Position numbers and translations under genes: made by a program. This document shows, one piece after another, positions 46,393-55,955 of a DNA stretch of 64,000 bases. Under the pieces are notes generated by a model, which was not told the DNA's origin, ran no database searches, and saw only the letters and a program-made list of their open reading frames with translations. This stretch comes from Dictyophora rubrovolvata (Eukaryota > Basidiomycota > Agaricomycetes > Phallales > Phallaceae), in NCBI GenBank assembly GCA_029959195.1, contig CP114121.1:2356001-2420000 (forward strand). The letters are read 5' to 3'. How positions within the stretch are numbered: the stretch's first letter is position 1; every line of letters starts with the position of its first letter.

Positions 46393-47055
46393 CTAATCGC
46401 TTATCCTAATCAAGCCTTTTGTCCTAATTTCGTCCAAGAAGGTTTGAGCAAACGCATCGGATCTTTCAGAAGGATCATTTGGATGGAGAAGAGGGGAGAG
46501 ATATTGGTCTGGCGAATGGGGTGAAAAACGAGACATTTGAGGATCTACAGGAACAAGATTGGCTGGTCTATATGGGCTATGTTTTTGCGTTTTTATGTTT
46601 TTCATGACAACCCAATGACTTGGCACATCTAGAACCAGGAATGTAAATTCGAACCCTTCTTGTGTCACTAACCAAATCCGATATGAGTCTTTAACGGCTG
46701 ATTCGGGTGTAGAATAAACGTTGATAATTGTAAACCAGTCTAATCGTTCCTCGATATAAACCTTTTCTCCAAACATGAGACCGGGGTGAACCAAATCCGA
46801 ACTTCTGCATTGACGAATAATAAGAGGTGGAGGGAACTTCGGGAGGTACATTTCTTCGTCAATGTCAAGACTCGCATATTGGGAACTATAGATATAAAGA
46901 GTCGTATGCAGATCCAAATCGTATGTCCTTGGACTGGAAGGCGAAAAACGAAAAGGTGATATAGATTCATCGTCGGAGGGGGGTAATGACTTGGTGGGAG
47001 ATGCTGGAATGGGCAAAGAGATTGATGATGTATAGTGAAATGAAAATGCGGCCAT
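46393..47055 (-). CDS. Unknown protein X (220 aa), X/Y family
   Basis: Single-exon intact frame. Closest relative is X' at 48185 (shared: SPRTYDLDLHTTLY / SPRTHDLDIETTLF; CRSSD; VYIEERLDWFT / VYIEKELRWFT; VYSTPE; DSYRIWL; VLDVPSHW). The N-terminal 40 residues and the tail are Ser/Pro-rich; the middle of about 120 residues looks like a compact beta-rich domain. No signal peptide or membrane helix. The 166-bp repeat at 47179-47344 sits 124 bp upstream of its start. Not recognised as any known family. Confidence 0.65.
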   Translation of the reverse strand: MAAFSFHYTSSISLPIPASPTKSLPPSDDESISPFRFSPSSPRTYDLDLHTTLYIYSSQYASLDIDEEMYLPKFPPPLIIRQCRSSDLVHPGLMFGEKVYIEERLDWFTIINVYSTPESAVKDSYRIWLVTQEGFEFTFLVLDVPSHWVVMKNIKTQKHSPYRPANLVPVDPQMSRFSPHSPDQYLSPLLHPNDPSERSDAFAQTFLDEIRTKGLIRISD

Positions 47056-47178
47056 TTTTCATAAGGGTTTTGATTTCGAGAGGCTGTGGTGTATCGGTTA
47101 AGTTTTTGGTAGTTTGAAACTCCACTTTGAACCAAAAATCAGAACGTTTCCTTATTAGGAAGATTTTGGTGCGCGACA

Positions 47179-47344
47179 GCATGTGGCCTTTGCCGTTTTT
47201 CATAGTATATAGTTAGTAGCCCTAGAGGAGGGATCCCTAAGTTTGTTCTCTTAGGATCCCCTCCCTCTAGGTGAGTTAGTGTTATTCCTAGAATATATCT
47301 TGCTTAGGATCCCCTCCCTCTAGTCTGAGAGAGTAGCCCTGACA
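47179..47344. repeat. 166-bp structured repeat, copy 1
   Basis: Nearly identical to 49572-49736 and in the same orientation: the first 105 or so bases are the same, then about 20 bases differ, then the copies agree again. Inside is a hairpin with 20-nt arms (ctagaggagggatccctaag / cttaggatcccctccctc) and a third copy of the right arm. Together with copy 2 it brackets Z, X' and Y'. Confidence 0.8.
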
Positions 47345-47763
47345 AGAACAACCAGAAAATAATGTTCCGCTAATCATGCAAATATAGTACCTCTAAGTAG
47401 CATATGAATCACACCTTGGCAGCATGAGGTGAGAATTTGATCGCCGAGGGGTCATAATAACCTTGAAAGACTCTCACATACGAAAGCTAGATTATATCAC
47501 CTCCCACTTAAGATCGACTTCCAGTTATTAATTTTATTTTGTGTCAACATCTGATTGGCAGACATTGGCTGCTTTTGAAGTATAGAGCAATCTGCAGCTC
47601 AGAAAATAAAGTAAAGACAGGGTAGAATTAACTATGTAATATATAATGTGTATTAGACATAAGAAGCACCGATGTGCTGGCCAATGCGTGAAGTATATTC
47701 TACGGGAAAAACACTGCGGAACAACCAGCGCTGCCTCAACTTTAACCAATCCTGCCAAAGTAA
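47345..47763. other. Spacer downstream of protein Z
   Basis: AT-rich, no feature recognised. Confidence 0.4.
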
Positions 47764-48117
47764 CTAAGCAATATCCTCTGCTGGAAGTGATAGGCCCAGA
47801 TCTAGTCCTTGCTGTTTTTGTGAAATATGTTCACAAGATAGCGGGACTATCTCTGAATTCCATCCGATGACTTCATCATAGGGACATTTCGGGAAGGCAG
47901 GGTTACAAGCCATGTATGCGATCCAGAATAGATTGACAACCCAATGCCACTCATTGAGATATTTTTGATCTTGATTTACGCAGAGCCATTCATACAAGGA
48001 GCGTGCAATGGTTCTCCAATCTTCCATTGATTCTGGGGGTTCTTCAATATTGATAGCGGTGTTGTGCACCAAAACCTTCTCCAATTGGTGATTAGGCTGC
48101 TTATCCAAAGCGGACAT
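47764..48117 (-). CDS. Unknown protein Z (117 aa)
   Basis: Intact frame, divergent from X' with only 67 bp between the two start codons, so a shared bidirectional promoter is likely. It is Trp-rich and probably helical: RSLYEWLCVNQDQKYLNEWH, then WVVNLFWIAYMACNP. No signal peptide; the W-rich segment could contact a membrane or form a protein interface. No counterpart is present beside X and Y. Not recognised. Confidence 0.5.
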   Translation of the reverse strand: MSALDKQPNHQLEKVLVHNTAINIEEPPESMEDWRTIARSLYEWLCVNQDQKYLNEWHWVVNLFWIAYMACNPAFPKCPYDEVIGWNSEIVPLSCEHISQKQQGLDLGLSLPAEDIA

Positions 48118-48184
48118 TCAAATCCTCCCTTCCTAGAAAGCAACTATCAACTTACCCAAATTCCCTTATTCAAATAACAATAAA

Positions 48185-48832
48185 ATGTTCAATCTTCGTC
48201 TCTCATCCACATTCACGATTAGAAATCCTACCTCTTTCCCAGACACCCAAGATTCTTCCCCAGAAGATGTTATCCCTCCGATATTTCGTTATACTCATGA
48301 TAGTCCTCGTACTCATGATCTGGATATTGAGACTACTTTGTTCACTTATTATTCCCCGACACCTATCCTCCAAATTGACCCCACGACTCTTCTCCCAGTC
48401 TACTCACACAAGGTTCCTAGAAGTATCCATAAATGTCGAAGTTCAGATATCATACATCCCTTCTTGGCATTCGGAAGAGAAGTCTACATCGAGAAGGAAT
48501 TAAGATGGTTTACAGTAACTCATGTTTATTCTACGCCAGAATTAGCCTTACAAGATTCATACCGTGTCTGGTTAACGACACAAGTTGGGTTAGAATACAT
48601 GATAATGGTTCTGGACATTCCTAGTCGATGGATCCTATCATCATGCAATCACCAACTGGTCTTAGGATTCTATCAACCTGCCAATCCCCTTCCCAAAGAA
48701 CTAACAAACTCCTTGTCTAACCATAATTCACCTCCCCTATCTCCGACTTCTTCCGATTTAACAATATGCCCTCTTCGATATCAACAAACAATCCACACAC
48801 TTCGACATATTTGTTCTGGATTCCTAGAATGA
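48185..48832 (+). CDS. Unknown protein X' (215 aa), X/Y family
   Basis: Intact single-exon frame, homologous to X at 46393-47055 over the central domain (CRSSDIIHPFLAFG, VYIEKELRWFTVTHVYSTPE, DSYRVWLTTQVGLEY, VLDIPSRWIL). The two differ at about half the positions, yet both frames are open and hydrophobic positions are kept, which suggests selection on the protein. It is followed 132 bp downstream by Y' on the same strand. Confidence 0.65.
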   Translation: MFNLRLSSTFTIRNPTSFPDTQDSSPEDVIPPIFRYTHDSPRTHDLDIETTLFTYYSPTPILQIDPTTLLPVYSHKVPRSIHKCRSSDIIHPFLAFGREVYIEKELRWFTVTHVYSTPELALQDSYRVWLTTQVGLEYMIMVLDIPSRWILSSCNHQLVLGFYQPANPLPKELTNSLSNHNSPPLSPTSSDLTICPLRYQQTIHTLRHICSGFLE

Positions 48833-48964
48833 GCTTGATCAGTTTGGAACATAATAAAGAACAAAAATAACGTATAAGGGCAAACATCTATTTTAATCAT
48901 CTGGTCTCTTTTTGTTTCGGAGTTCCAAGTTTCTTCAGCCTTACTCTATCCCTTCGCTACCATA

Positions 48965-49561
48965 ATGATTGACCTCACAGCCTCTTACACCATGTCATCA
49001 TCCAATCGCCCATATGGCGATTTCAAAATGGTCATACAAGAATATGTCCTCCACCGAAAAGGACTAATCGATGTCAATGAAGAAACCTTGTTACCCTTTC
49101 ACAATGGGTACATCCAACATACGCTCTACTACGATGATTTAAGGTTACCGCCAATACTTCGTTTATATGATCAATATTATATCAGAGTAAAGGGACATTC
49201 GTATGAACTTGCAGCATATCTACAGATGCATCGAGATGGATGGCTAGCATGGCGACTCATCTTCCAACGATCTGTGCTTTTAGCCAGACAAGTCCTATTC
49301 CTTGATGCCCCTTTAGATGTGTTCCCATACCTGTCAGGGTACGCTAGCGTCGTCCCCTTATTTTTCTACATTTATCTTCAGTTCTGGTCTATTTTATTTA
49401 TTTCCATATTTCTCGTATTCTATCCCATCTCTTGCATTTCCTTCTCCTTCCATATTCCCATTTTTCCTCCAACGGGCGCTGAGCACCTGTTCTCATCAGA
49501 GCCATGGCCTAGGCCCTGGTTAAAAGTCTGGGACCAGCGCGTATCCGCGCCCAGTCCATGA
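48965..49561 (+). CDS. Unknown protein Y' (198 aa), X/Y family
   Basis: Homologous to Y in IDVNEETLLP, YYDDLRLPP, SYELAAYL, WRLIFQRS and FLDAPLDVFP. After residue 118 it departs from Y and becomes very hydrophobic (LFFYIYLQFWSILFISIFLV, FYPISCISFSF), which would give one or two membrane helices; alternatively an unseen intron begins there. The last 30 codons abut the 166-bp repeat at 49572, so the original C-terminus may have been replaced. Confidence 0.55.
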   Translation: MIDLTASYTMSSSNRPYGDFKMVIQEYVLHRKGLIDVNEETLLPFHNGYIQHTLYYDDLRLPPILRLYDQYYIRVKGHSYELAAYLQMHRDGWLAWRLIFQRSVLLARQVLFLDAPLDVFPYLSGYASVVPLFFYIYLQFWSILFISIFLVFYPISCISFSFHIPIFPPTGAEHLFSSEPWPRPWLKVWDQRVSAPSP

Positions 49562-49571
49562 ACTGAAGGCC

Positions 49572-49736
49572 GCATGTGGCCTTTGCCGTTTTTCATAGTA
49601 TATAGTTAGTAGCCCTAGAGGAGGGATCCCTAAGTTTGTTCTCTTAGGATCCCCTCCCTCTAGGTGAGTTAGTATCTCTACTAAATACATTTTACTTAGG
49701 ATCCCCTCCCTCTAGTCTGAGTGAGTAGCCCTGACA
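49572..49736. repeat. 166-bp structured repeat, copy 2
   Basis: Second direct copy of the hairpin repeat at 47179. It starts 11 bp after the stop of Y'. Internal 'agtagccct' occurs near both of its own ends. Confidence 0.8.
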
Positions 49737-49856
49737 TATCCTCCATCACGTGTCGCACCTAGTCTTCGATGTACTTCATCCATCAGGTCCAGTACACCCT
49801 CAAATCCATCCACGCACTCTTCAGTTGGACTCGATTTCTCAAATTTATCTCTCAGG

Positions 49857-51318
49857 AGTTACACCATACCAGATGCTGCAAACTCTCACTCTGTTTCTCC
49901 TGCACCCTCCGTTTCTCCTGCAGCCCCCATTTCTCCTGCAGCCCCTGTTTCTCCTGCACCATCCATCACTTCTCCTGTACCATCCATCACTTCTCCTGCA
50001 CCATCCATCGCTTCTCCTGCACCTTCTGTTTCTCCTGCACCCCTCATTTCTCCTGCTTCTAATATGCTTTCTGGCCCCGTCATCTCCTCACCTTCTACTC
50101 TTATTCCTGCCCCTCGTTTTGCCACTGGTCTGGATCCTCCCAATACCCTTCAGGAAGCCATGCACTATCAAGAATTAGTTAATTATCTATGTCAATATTG
50201 GGATTTGAATCAAGGAAGTCATGACCATATGATGCAGCTATCAAAAGTACATACTATGCTCATTTCTCAGCAGTCTGTTTTTATATGATTTAAAGCTGGA
50301 CCTCAAGTCCCTTCTGCTTGCCTCGGAGGCTTGGCACTTGCATTATCAAGAACAGAGGAAAGAAGATAAGGTGGATTATTCGAAAGAAGAGTGGTTTAAG
50401 ATTCTTAATACTTCTTTTTTTAATCTCATATACTGATATTCGTCAAGAAAAAGGTTGTCCCAAGATTGAGGGCGTTTATGATGAGCCCTAACCTTCAAGC
50501 GTATGTCACGGGCTTAACTACATTCATTACTGTAAGTATATTGCATTTTCACATCTTAGACCACATGACTGATGTTTATAAGGTGGATATCGTTGAACAC
50601 CCTCAAGCCTGGAGTGTTCCTTTGAACATTGTTCGCGATCATTTCGCTGTGCTTAGTTCCGCTATCTCAAATACTTTAACTGATTGGAGGAGTAAAGCAA
50701 AAACAAAAGTAAAGTTTATCTACACATCATCTCTTCACAGTTTACATCATCAATTAGATTTGAGAATTGATTACCATTCTGCATGACTTAGTCTACGTGC
50801 TCGCTCAAAAGATTGCCGGAACCCATATCAGTCTAACCAACCGGCATTTCCAGCGAGCAGCTTTTCTGGTGAGTTTTACATATATTTTCTTACACATTTT
50901 AATGACAGTCAAGTAGAGACACATGTATTTGAGGTATCAGTCTCAGTCTTCATCTTTGGAAGGTAATCAGGGTACATTGAAAGGCACTTTCTAGAGTGAG
51001 GTTGACAAGGGTTTGCACCAGCTGCGTCTTGGGCTTGGCGGATCTGGCTTGGATCCAAAAGTCCTGCTAGCTGGGTAAGTGACCGTTATATCCCTCTTAA
51101 TGTCTCTTTCTCTTTACTATTAATTCCAATTGTTTAGAACTTTGGAAAGTATGTTACAAATGGACCTCCAAGCATATCCACCTCAGCCAGGAGAAAAGGC
51201 TCCCGCAGCTCGAAAAGCTACCCGCTGGGAAACCGACGTGGAGAGTGCCATCCAGCAGTTCGAATACCAACCCCAAGAAATGGCTGACAACGATGGCTCT
51301 GATGTTGACACTTTTTGA
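49857..51318 (+). CDS. Unknown multi-exon gene with SPAP-type proline repeats, partial
   Basis: After an acceptor near 49856 the frame runs SYTIPDAANSHS into about 60 residues of degenerate SPAPS(I/V) repeats (49890-50060, also a DNA minisatellite), then LQEAMHYQELVNYLCQYW. Later segments look like exons of the same gene: YDLKLDLKSLLLASEAW (50283), VPLNIVRDHFAVLSSAIS (50617), LHDLVYVLAQKIAGTHISL (50782), and a C-terminal FEYQPQEMADNDGSDVDTF at 51318. The exon joins and the start are not resolved; some segments need frame changes, so it may be decayed. Family not recognised. Confidence 0.4.
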
Positions 51319-51611
51319 TGGTTAATGGCTGTGGTTAAAGCAAACTCTCATCTAAACTACATTTCGAGCAATTTTTAATCTGTTTTCTCCTGAACACAGC
51401 ATTTCTCAGTATTCCCATAGTGTCGCTACTCTACAGGATTTTCATAATACCCTCCGCTATATAATTGGACTTCATAGCTTAGAAATTCAATGTAATAATC
51501 AGTTTTGTATGAACATTTTAAAGCACGAAATTTGAATAAATGAGCTATGCTAGTAATTTGAACCCCGACATGCACGTGATGCTCTGTGAGACCTCACAAT
51601 AGGGTCTCTCT

Positions 51612-51660
51612 GTAAGCGAAGTAAGCGAGGTAAGCAAGAGTAAGCAAGAGTAAGCAAGAG
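51612..51660. repeat. Short tandem repeat, 10-bp unit
   Basis: taagcaagag repeated three times after two shorter related units (taagcgaag, taagcgagg). Just upstream is a small hairpin gagacc / ggtctc. Confidence 0.8.
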
Positions 51661-51727
51661 CAAATGTCTCGGTGAGGTTACTCAACAACATCTGATTAGT
51701 GGTTCGGCACGATTATAGGGAGATTAG

Positions 51728-52447
51728 TGCCTTGTGCACACTCGGTAAAAAGACTGATGGGACCGGTGCAGGGGCATCCCAAATAAGAAGGAGAGTCTGT
51801 CACGCAAAAACAAAGAATAAATACAGAGTAGTGATAATTACAATGTAGCGATTATTACGTACTTAGGGAATAAATTCAAGGCTGGATGAAAGCTGGATGA
51901 AAGTATCATTGACTGACATTAGTGTTGCCCACGATTGGCTGGTTAACCATCCAGCCATTCGGCCAGCAGCTAATAAAACACGGCTCCACTTGGCCTACCG
52001 CCGAACTCCGAGCCAGGCAATGGAATGTTTATTGTAGAATTTTATAAGTGAGCTCCAATGAAACTTCAAGTAAAGAAATTGCACAATATATTTAGGTATG
52101 TTCTAATTTTCTGTTTCTATACCTAGGACTTGTTCTGCATTCTTTATCGGGTGTCGCTTGCATCATATTGAGCGCTTGTGGGACGGCGGCTCTACTCCCT
52201 TCACACTCCGACTCGAGCTCCCCCTTTGTAGAATAAAGTGGAGCTTTCCGGGGCTTGTGCCAAACCCAGGCTCTCAGAATTCATCATAAGCTTCTTAAAC
52301 TATTTATGTACAGGAATCCAACACGAAAACCTTTCAAGACACATACAGCCTCCAGCTTTGCGTGACAGACTCTCCTTCTTATTTGGGATAACCCTGCACC
52401 GGTCTCATCAAATCTTACATGCCCGATTGTCGAGTGTGCACAAGGCA
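51728..52447. repeat. Inverted repeat pair, arms about 80-90 bp, 550-bp spacer
   Basis: The left arm 51728-51808 and the right arm 52357-52447 are imperfect reverse complements; long shared runs include gagtctgtcacgcaaa, gaccggtgcaggg and tgccttgtgcacactcg. The spacer has no recognised gene; it contains 'ggctggatgaaagctggatg' near 51880. This could be one foldback element or two copies of a repeat in opposite orientation. Confidence 0.65.
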
Positions 52448-52574
52448 CTGTGAACCCACGATTATACTACTGTGACCTGGTCAAGCGAGGTGCCAAGCAG
52501 GTTCCACCGCGTCAGCTGGTTATTAGGTCACACACCCATTGGGCGTGTAGTCAATGGGAAAGCAGATCAGTGGA

Positions 52575-52778
52575 TGTTGAGTTACAGTCACAGTGTATAT
52601 AGTTACATACGCGCACCACGCCTATTTCCTCACTCATGTTGAGTACACGTAGTGAGGTACGTTCCTTTTATAGTTTAGTTTTTCTTTCTATTATTAATTA
52701 CTGTACCTAGCAATATTCTTTAGGTACGCTAATATTATATCACTCGTGTTGAGTACATGTAGTGAGCAATATTCTTTA
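52575..52778. mobile_element. Solo LTR, 204 bp, second copy
   Basis: Same family and orientation as 43163-43382, with the same first and last bases. It is bordered by its own 5-bp direct repeat gtgga (52570-52574, 52779-52783). It lacks 16 bp near the left end that the first copy carries, where the first copy has a longer tcacactgtgactgcgtcac palindrome. Confidence 0.78.
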
Positions 52779-52827
52779 GTGGAGGAGTGAAAAAAAAAAG
52801 TCGTAGAAATTAACACTCATAAACGAG

Positions 52828-53115
52828 TGTTGGAGGGCGGATGTAAGAGTCTGGACTCTTATCCGAGTTCCCCGAGTCGGAGACTACAGACGTAGTCAGC
52901 TTGTCTTACTTTCATTTATTCTTTGTCTTTATTAATAGTTTCTTTCCATAAGTTTCCTTTTATTTCTTATTAGATAATCTTTCTTTTTCTTATAAATACT
53001 CGAGATGTAGATATTTTATTCTTTAGCTTCTAATTCTACGAAGGTTACTACACTCATTGTTGTCTGATCCTCGTTTTATCTGAAGTTCTTGTGTAAAAGT
53101 CTTCCGACTTTTACA
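52828..53115. mobile_element. Probable solo LTR of a different family, about 288 bp
   Basis: Begins tgttggagggcgg and ends gacttttaca (TG...CA), with a TATA-like ttataaatactcgag in the middle. Flanking pentamers acgag and aggag match at four of five positions, consistent with an old 5-bp target duplication. Several small palindromes are present (taagagtc/gactctta; gtaaaagtc/gacttttac). No internal region remains nearby. Confidence 0.45.
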
Positions 53116-53136
53116 AGGAGAGACGTTACTTACATT

Positions 53137-53362
53137 ACAGCGCTTTTCAAAAGCTAAGGCGGGTCGGCTAAGAAATTTCCCACCTGAGAACAAGGATTTC
53201 TCAAGCACTATGTAAGATAATTGCCTACTTTTTATTGCAATGGAATTGTATAACTTTTATCTAGCACTTGCCCATATTTTTTGGGAGTTAATTGTGTTGA
53301 GTGTCTTAAAAAATCCAATATTTCAAAAACAGTCACCCGCCTTAGCTTTCAAAAAGCGCTGT
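53137..53362. mobile_element. MITE with about 28-bp terminal inverted repeats, 226 bp
   Basis: The left end acagcgcttttcaaaagcta, continuing aggcgggt, is matched by the right end, its near-perfect reverse complement ending agcgctgt. The interior has no coding capacity. The flanks (gttacttacatt, aacgttac) do not give a clear target-site duplication, so the superfamily is open (hAT-like ends are possible). Confidence 0.7.
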
Positions 53363-53741
53363 AACGTTACATGTTACATTGATGGCAATGTTCCGCAAGC
53401 GGTTCTAGCACTTCCTAGCATCATTTTTCTAGTTTGACACAAGCGACGACAGACGACAGACGATGACAACACAACATCCGACGACATTTTAATTCTGCAT
53501 CCTTTGATCTGTTCTGGTCTGTTCAACTTGCAAATGCTACAGAATGAAATATTGTGGACTGAAGAGCTAATTGTTATGTAACATTCTGATCCTTGTGCTT
53601 CGACGATGGGCTTCAGACTTCAGTTTTTCCAATGGAATATATTATAGCACCGGTAGCTTTTCGTGTACATCGTACTTAAAGTAAATTGCGATAATATTGA
53701 AACAATGAAATAAGGAAGGAATGTGGGATCGGATAGGAATC

Positions 53742-54878
53742 TCAGTGAGATTTGAAATACGACTTCAGCGTCCTGATGTTTGCCATGATGGCGTTGAGTG
53801 CGCGAGGCCCGGGTTTGGCAGGTTCAGGAGGGAAGACGAAATCATACGGAGGAGGAGGAATGAACGGCACGTCCTCTTCATTTTCTTTATCTTCATGAGA
53901 GTGAGCTCGACGATCATGTGAACCAGAGTCAGGGAGGGATTCAAATGGAGCCCGGACCGGCGAGTGGTGCCGATACATGGGTGGATGAGATTCATCCGAG
54001 TCGTACGAACGTCGAGAACGAACGGAAGAGCCAGAGCCATTCGTACCGAAATGCGGAGATGACCCTCTGCTATGAGTCATAGAGACATACCCTTCCTTGT
54101 GTCCAACTGTATCGCGGGTACGATGAGAAGAGCCATTTTCCGAATCCCAACGAGAAGCCGCATTAGAATTCGAGGCTATTCTTTGGGGGTCGAAGTGGCC
54201 GCTCACTTGATCATGTGAAGAGTGGGAGTCGGTCCACAAATAAGGTTGTGTCGGAACAGCCACAGAAATTGGGGGAATTTGTTCAAGATGAAAAGTAAGA
54301 GCAGCGGGGAGGGGAGGTTCAAGGTAGTGCTGCGAAACCCAATGAACATGTCTCGGCGGGGCCGGAAGCGGGTTGGAATCCAAGGGATGGGGGACGGGTT
54401 CGTCGTTTAAGAGCGCGATGTATGTTTCGTAGTTAAGCCTCCCAATCCACAGCAAAGTCGACCTTATAGTGCCAATATTGAGCCTTGCCTCTTGCATCTG
54501 TGCAAATACGCAAATCAAGAGATGAAGTTGCCCATTCAAGGCTAGTTTGGCATCTTTTGTGGCCTGCACTTCGCTGTAGGTGGCGCAGGCTTTGGATACT
54601 GGAAACGCCCGAAATATATTCTCGGCGAACTGATCGCAATCGAATTTCTCTATGTATCGGTAGACGAAAGTGTGTGGATGAAAAACCCTGAAGAATTGAT
54701 GGAAATCGAGATTGGCGAGAGAGTTGATAGTTTGTTTGAGAGCCGCCTCCAGGGCGGCTCCGCGGATACCTCGTCGTTGGGTACCAAAAGGAGTATGGGG
54801 AGAGGGAACATTGGCAGCGTGGTCGTAAATTGATCCTGCTTGAAAAATAGGTAATTGCGCGGGAGTATGACGAGACAT
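53742..54878 (-). CDS. Unknown protein, disordered C-terminal half (378 aa)
   Basis: One uninterrupted frame; the ATG at 54878 (MSRHTPAQLPIF) is chosen because the 30 codons before it look like 5' leader, though an earlier ATG at 54968 exists. Residues 40-170 look folded and helical (AALEAALKQTINSLANLDFH, then DCDQFAENIFRAF). Residues 230-360 are Ser/His/Arg-rich and disordered, with SRGSSPHFG, SRRSYDSDESH and an acidic KENEEDVPFIPPPPYDF near the end. No domain recognised. The long intact frame supports a real gene. Confidence 0.6.
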   Translation of the reverse strand: MSRHTPAQLPIFQAGSIYDHAANVPSPHTPFGTQRRGIRGAALEAALKQTINSLANLDFHQFFRVFHPHTFVYRYIEKFDCDQFAENIFRAFPVSKACATYSEVQATKDAKLALNGQLHLLICVFAQMQEARLNIGTIRSTLLWIGRLNYETYIALLNDEPVPHPLDSNPLPAPPRHVHWVSQHYLEPPLPAALTFHLEQIPPISVAVPTQPYLWTDSHSSHDQVSGHFDPQRIASNSNAASRWDSENGSSHRTRDTVGHKEGYVSMTHSRGSSPHFGTNGSGSSVRSRRSYDSDESHPPMYRHHSPVRAPFESLPDSGSHDRRAHSHEDKENEEDVPFIPPPPYDFVFPPEPAKPGPRALNAIMANIRTLKSYFKSH

Positions 54879-55955
54879 GAATGTTGGAATAATGAATTGG
54901 TGAAAGCAAGCAAATAGTGAGATGGATGGTTGGAGAATTGGGGTGTATGGGCACGAGTATTTAAGCATCTGAACATGGGTAATAGAGTCCTTGACTGACG
55001 TTCGTACTCCATAATTGCTATGGACAATTGTACGCTCTGTGGACGTGTTTTAGTCGATCGCACTCTCAAATGACCTTGGTTTTTCCATAAAAAAATGCGT
55101 CCACCTAATAGCGCATGGTACAGGTCCACACTTGAGGGACCGTCGACAGCACAAGTCCCGTCCTTATTTCAAATTCTTTCACCCTTCTTCTTTGACGCAA
55201 TTAGATTATATGAAGTTTCAGGGCCACATTTTCTGGGGACAGCTCATGAGTTTCGCGCCCAAGGACATATCTTACTGTGGAGTGAGCTGGCGTCTTAGTG
55301 AACCTTGACAAGGAGTAAAAAAATTGTTAAGGACAGTACGCACAGCTTGAAGGTATTGACACCACGGTCCGCCATACTACGTCTTGGTGAAAAGCGTTGC
55401 TTCGTTCCTATTTTCCTATTAACCGGTAAAACAGGACTGTCCGTGAAATTATATTTCGTTCCTTCGTTTTTGAGAAATGAGTCATTCGTCGTTTTCCGAA
55501 ATTGATCTTAACACGTCTATTCCGCAAATTCAGAGGATTATTTGGAGACAATATCCTCTTCTCGCATATTAATCCTGATTTTCCGCAAGCAATTAGGAAC
55601 AGCGCAACCCGGATTAACCGCTCTATGACCAGGTCGGTTTGCAAAAACATACCTTTGACAAGGTGGGAAGTCCGAAGGTCGTCAAAAAAGAATATGAAAA
55701 CTTGGTCGTCAGTGTATGCAATCAGTCGAGCGCCTTCAAATTGTGGAACTTCAATGTCTCCTCAATAGCTTTCTTCAGCAATTCTTTTTTCTTCAATTTC
55801 TCGGGCTGAAGTGAACCATTGAAATGAAACTGGCGGAATCAACTCGCTTACCTAATTATATAAGCCCTCTCGTCGCCGTTACGTTGTAACCTCGTAACCT
55901 TCCTTCTGCGCTTTCCCATTACTGGACTTTATATCTTCTCAGCAGCCCTTCAATA
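54879..55955. other. Intergenic region upstream of GDI
   Basis: Divergent upstream regions of the unknown gene and of GDI. A short inverted motif in 55400-55650 gives overlapping open frames on both strands; nothing conserved is recognised. Confidence 0.4.

Noticed and set aside
47179-49736. The two 166-bp repeats as LTRs of one retroelement enclosing Z, X' and Y'
   Set aside because: No matching flanking target duplication, no primer-binding or polypurine site next to the repeats, and none of the enclosed genes resembles a retroelement protein.
49769-50178. Leu/His-rich open frame over the minisatellite
   Set aside because: It is an out-of-frame reading of the SPAP repeats, which lead into ordinary protein sequence in the other frame.
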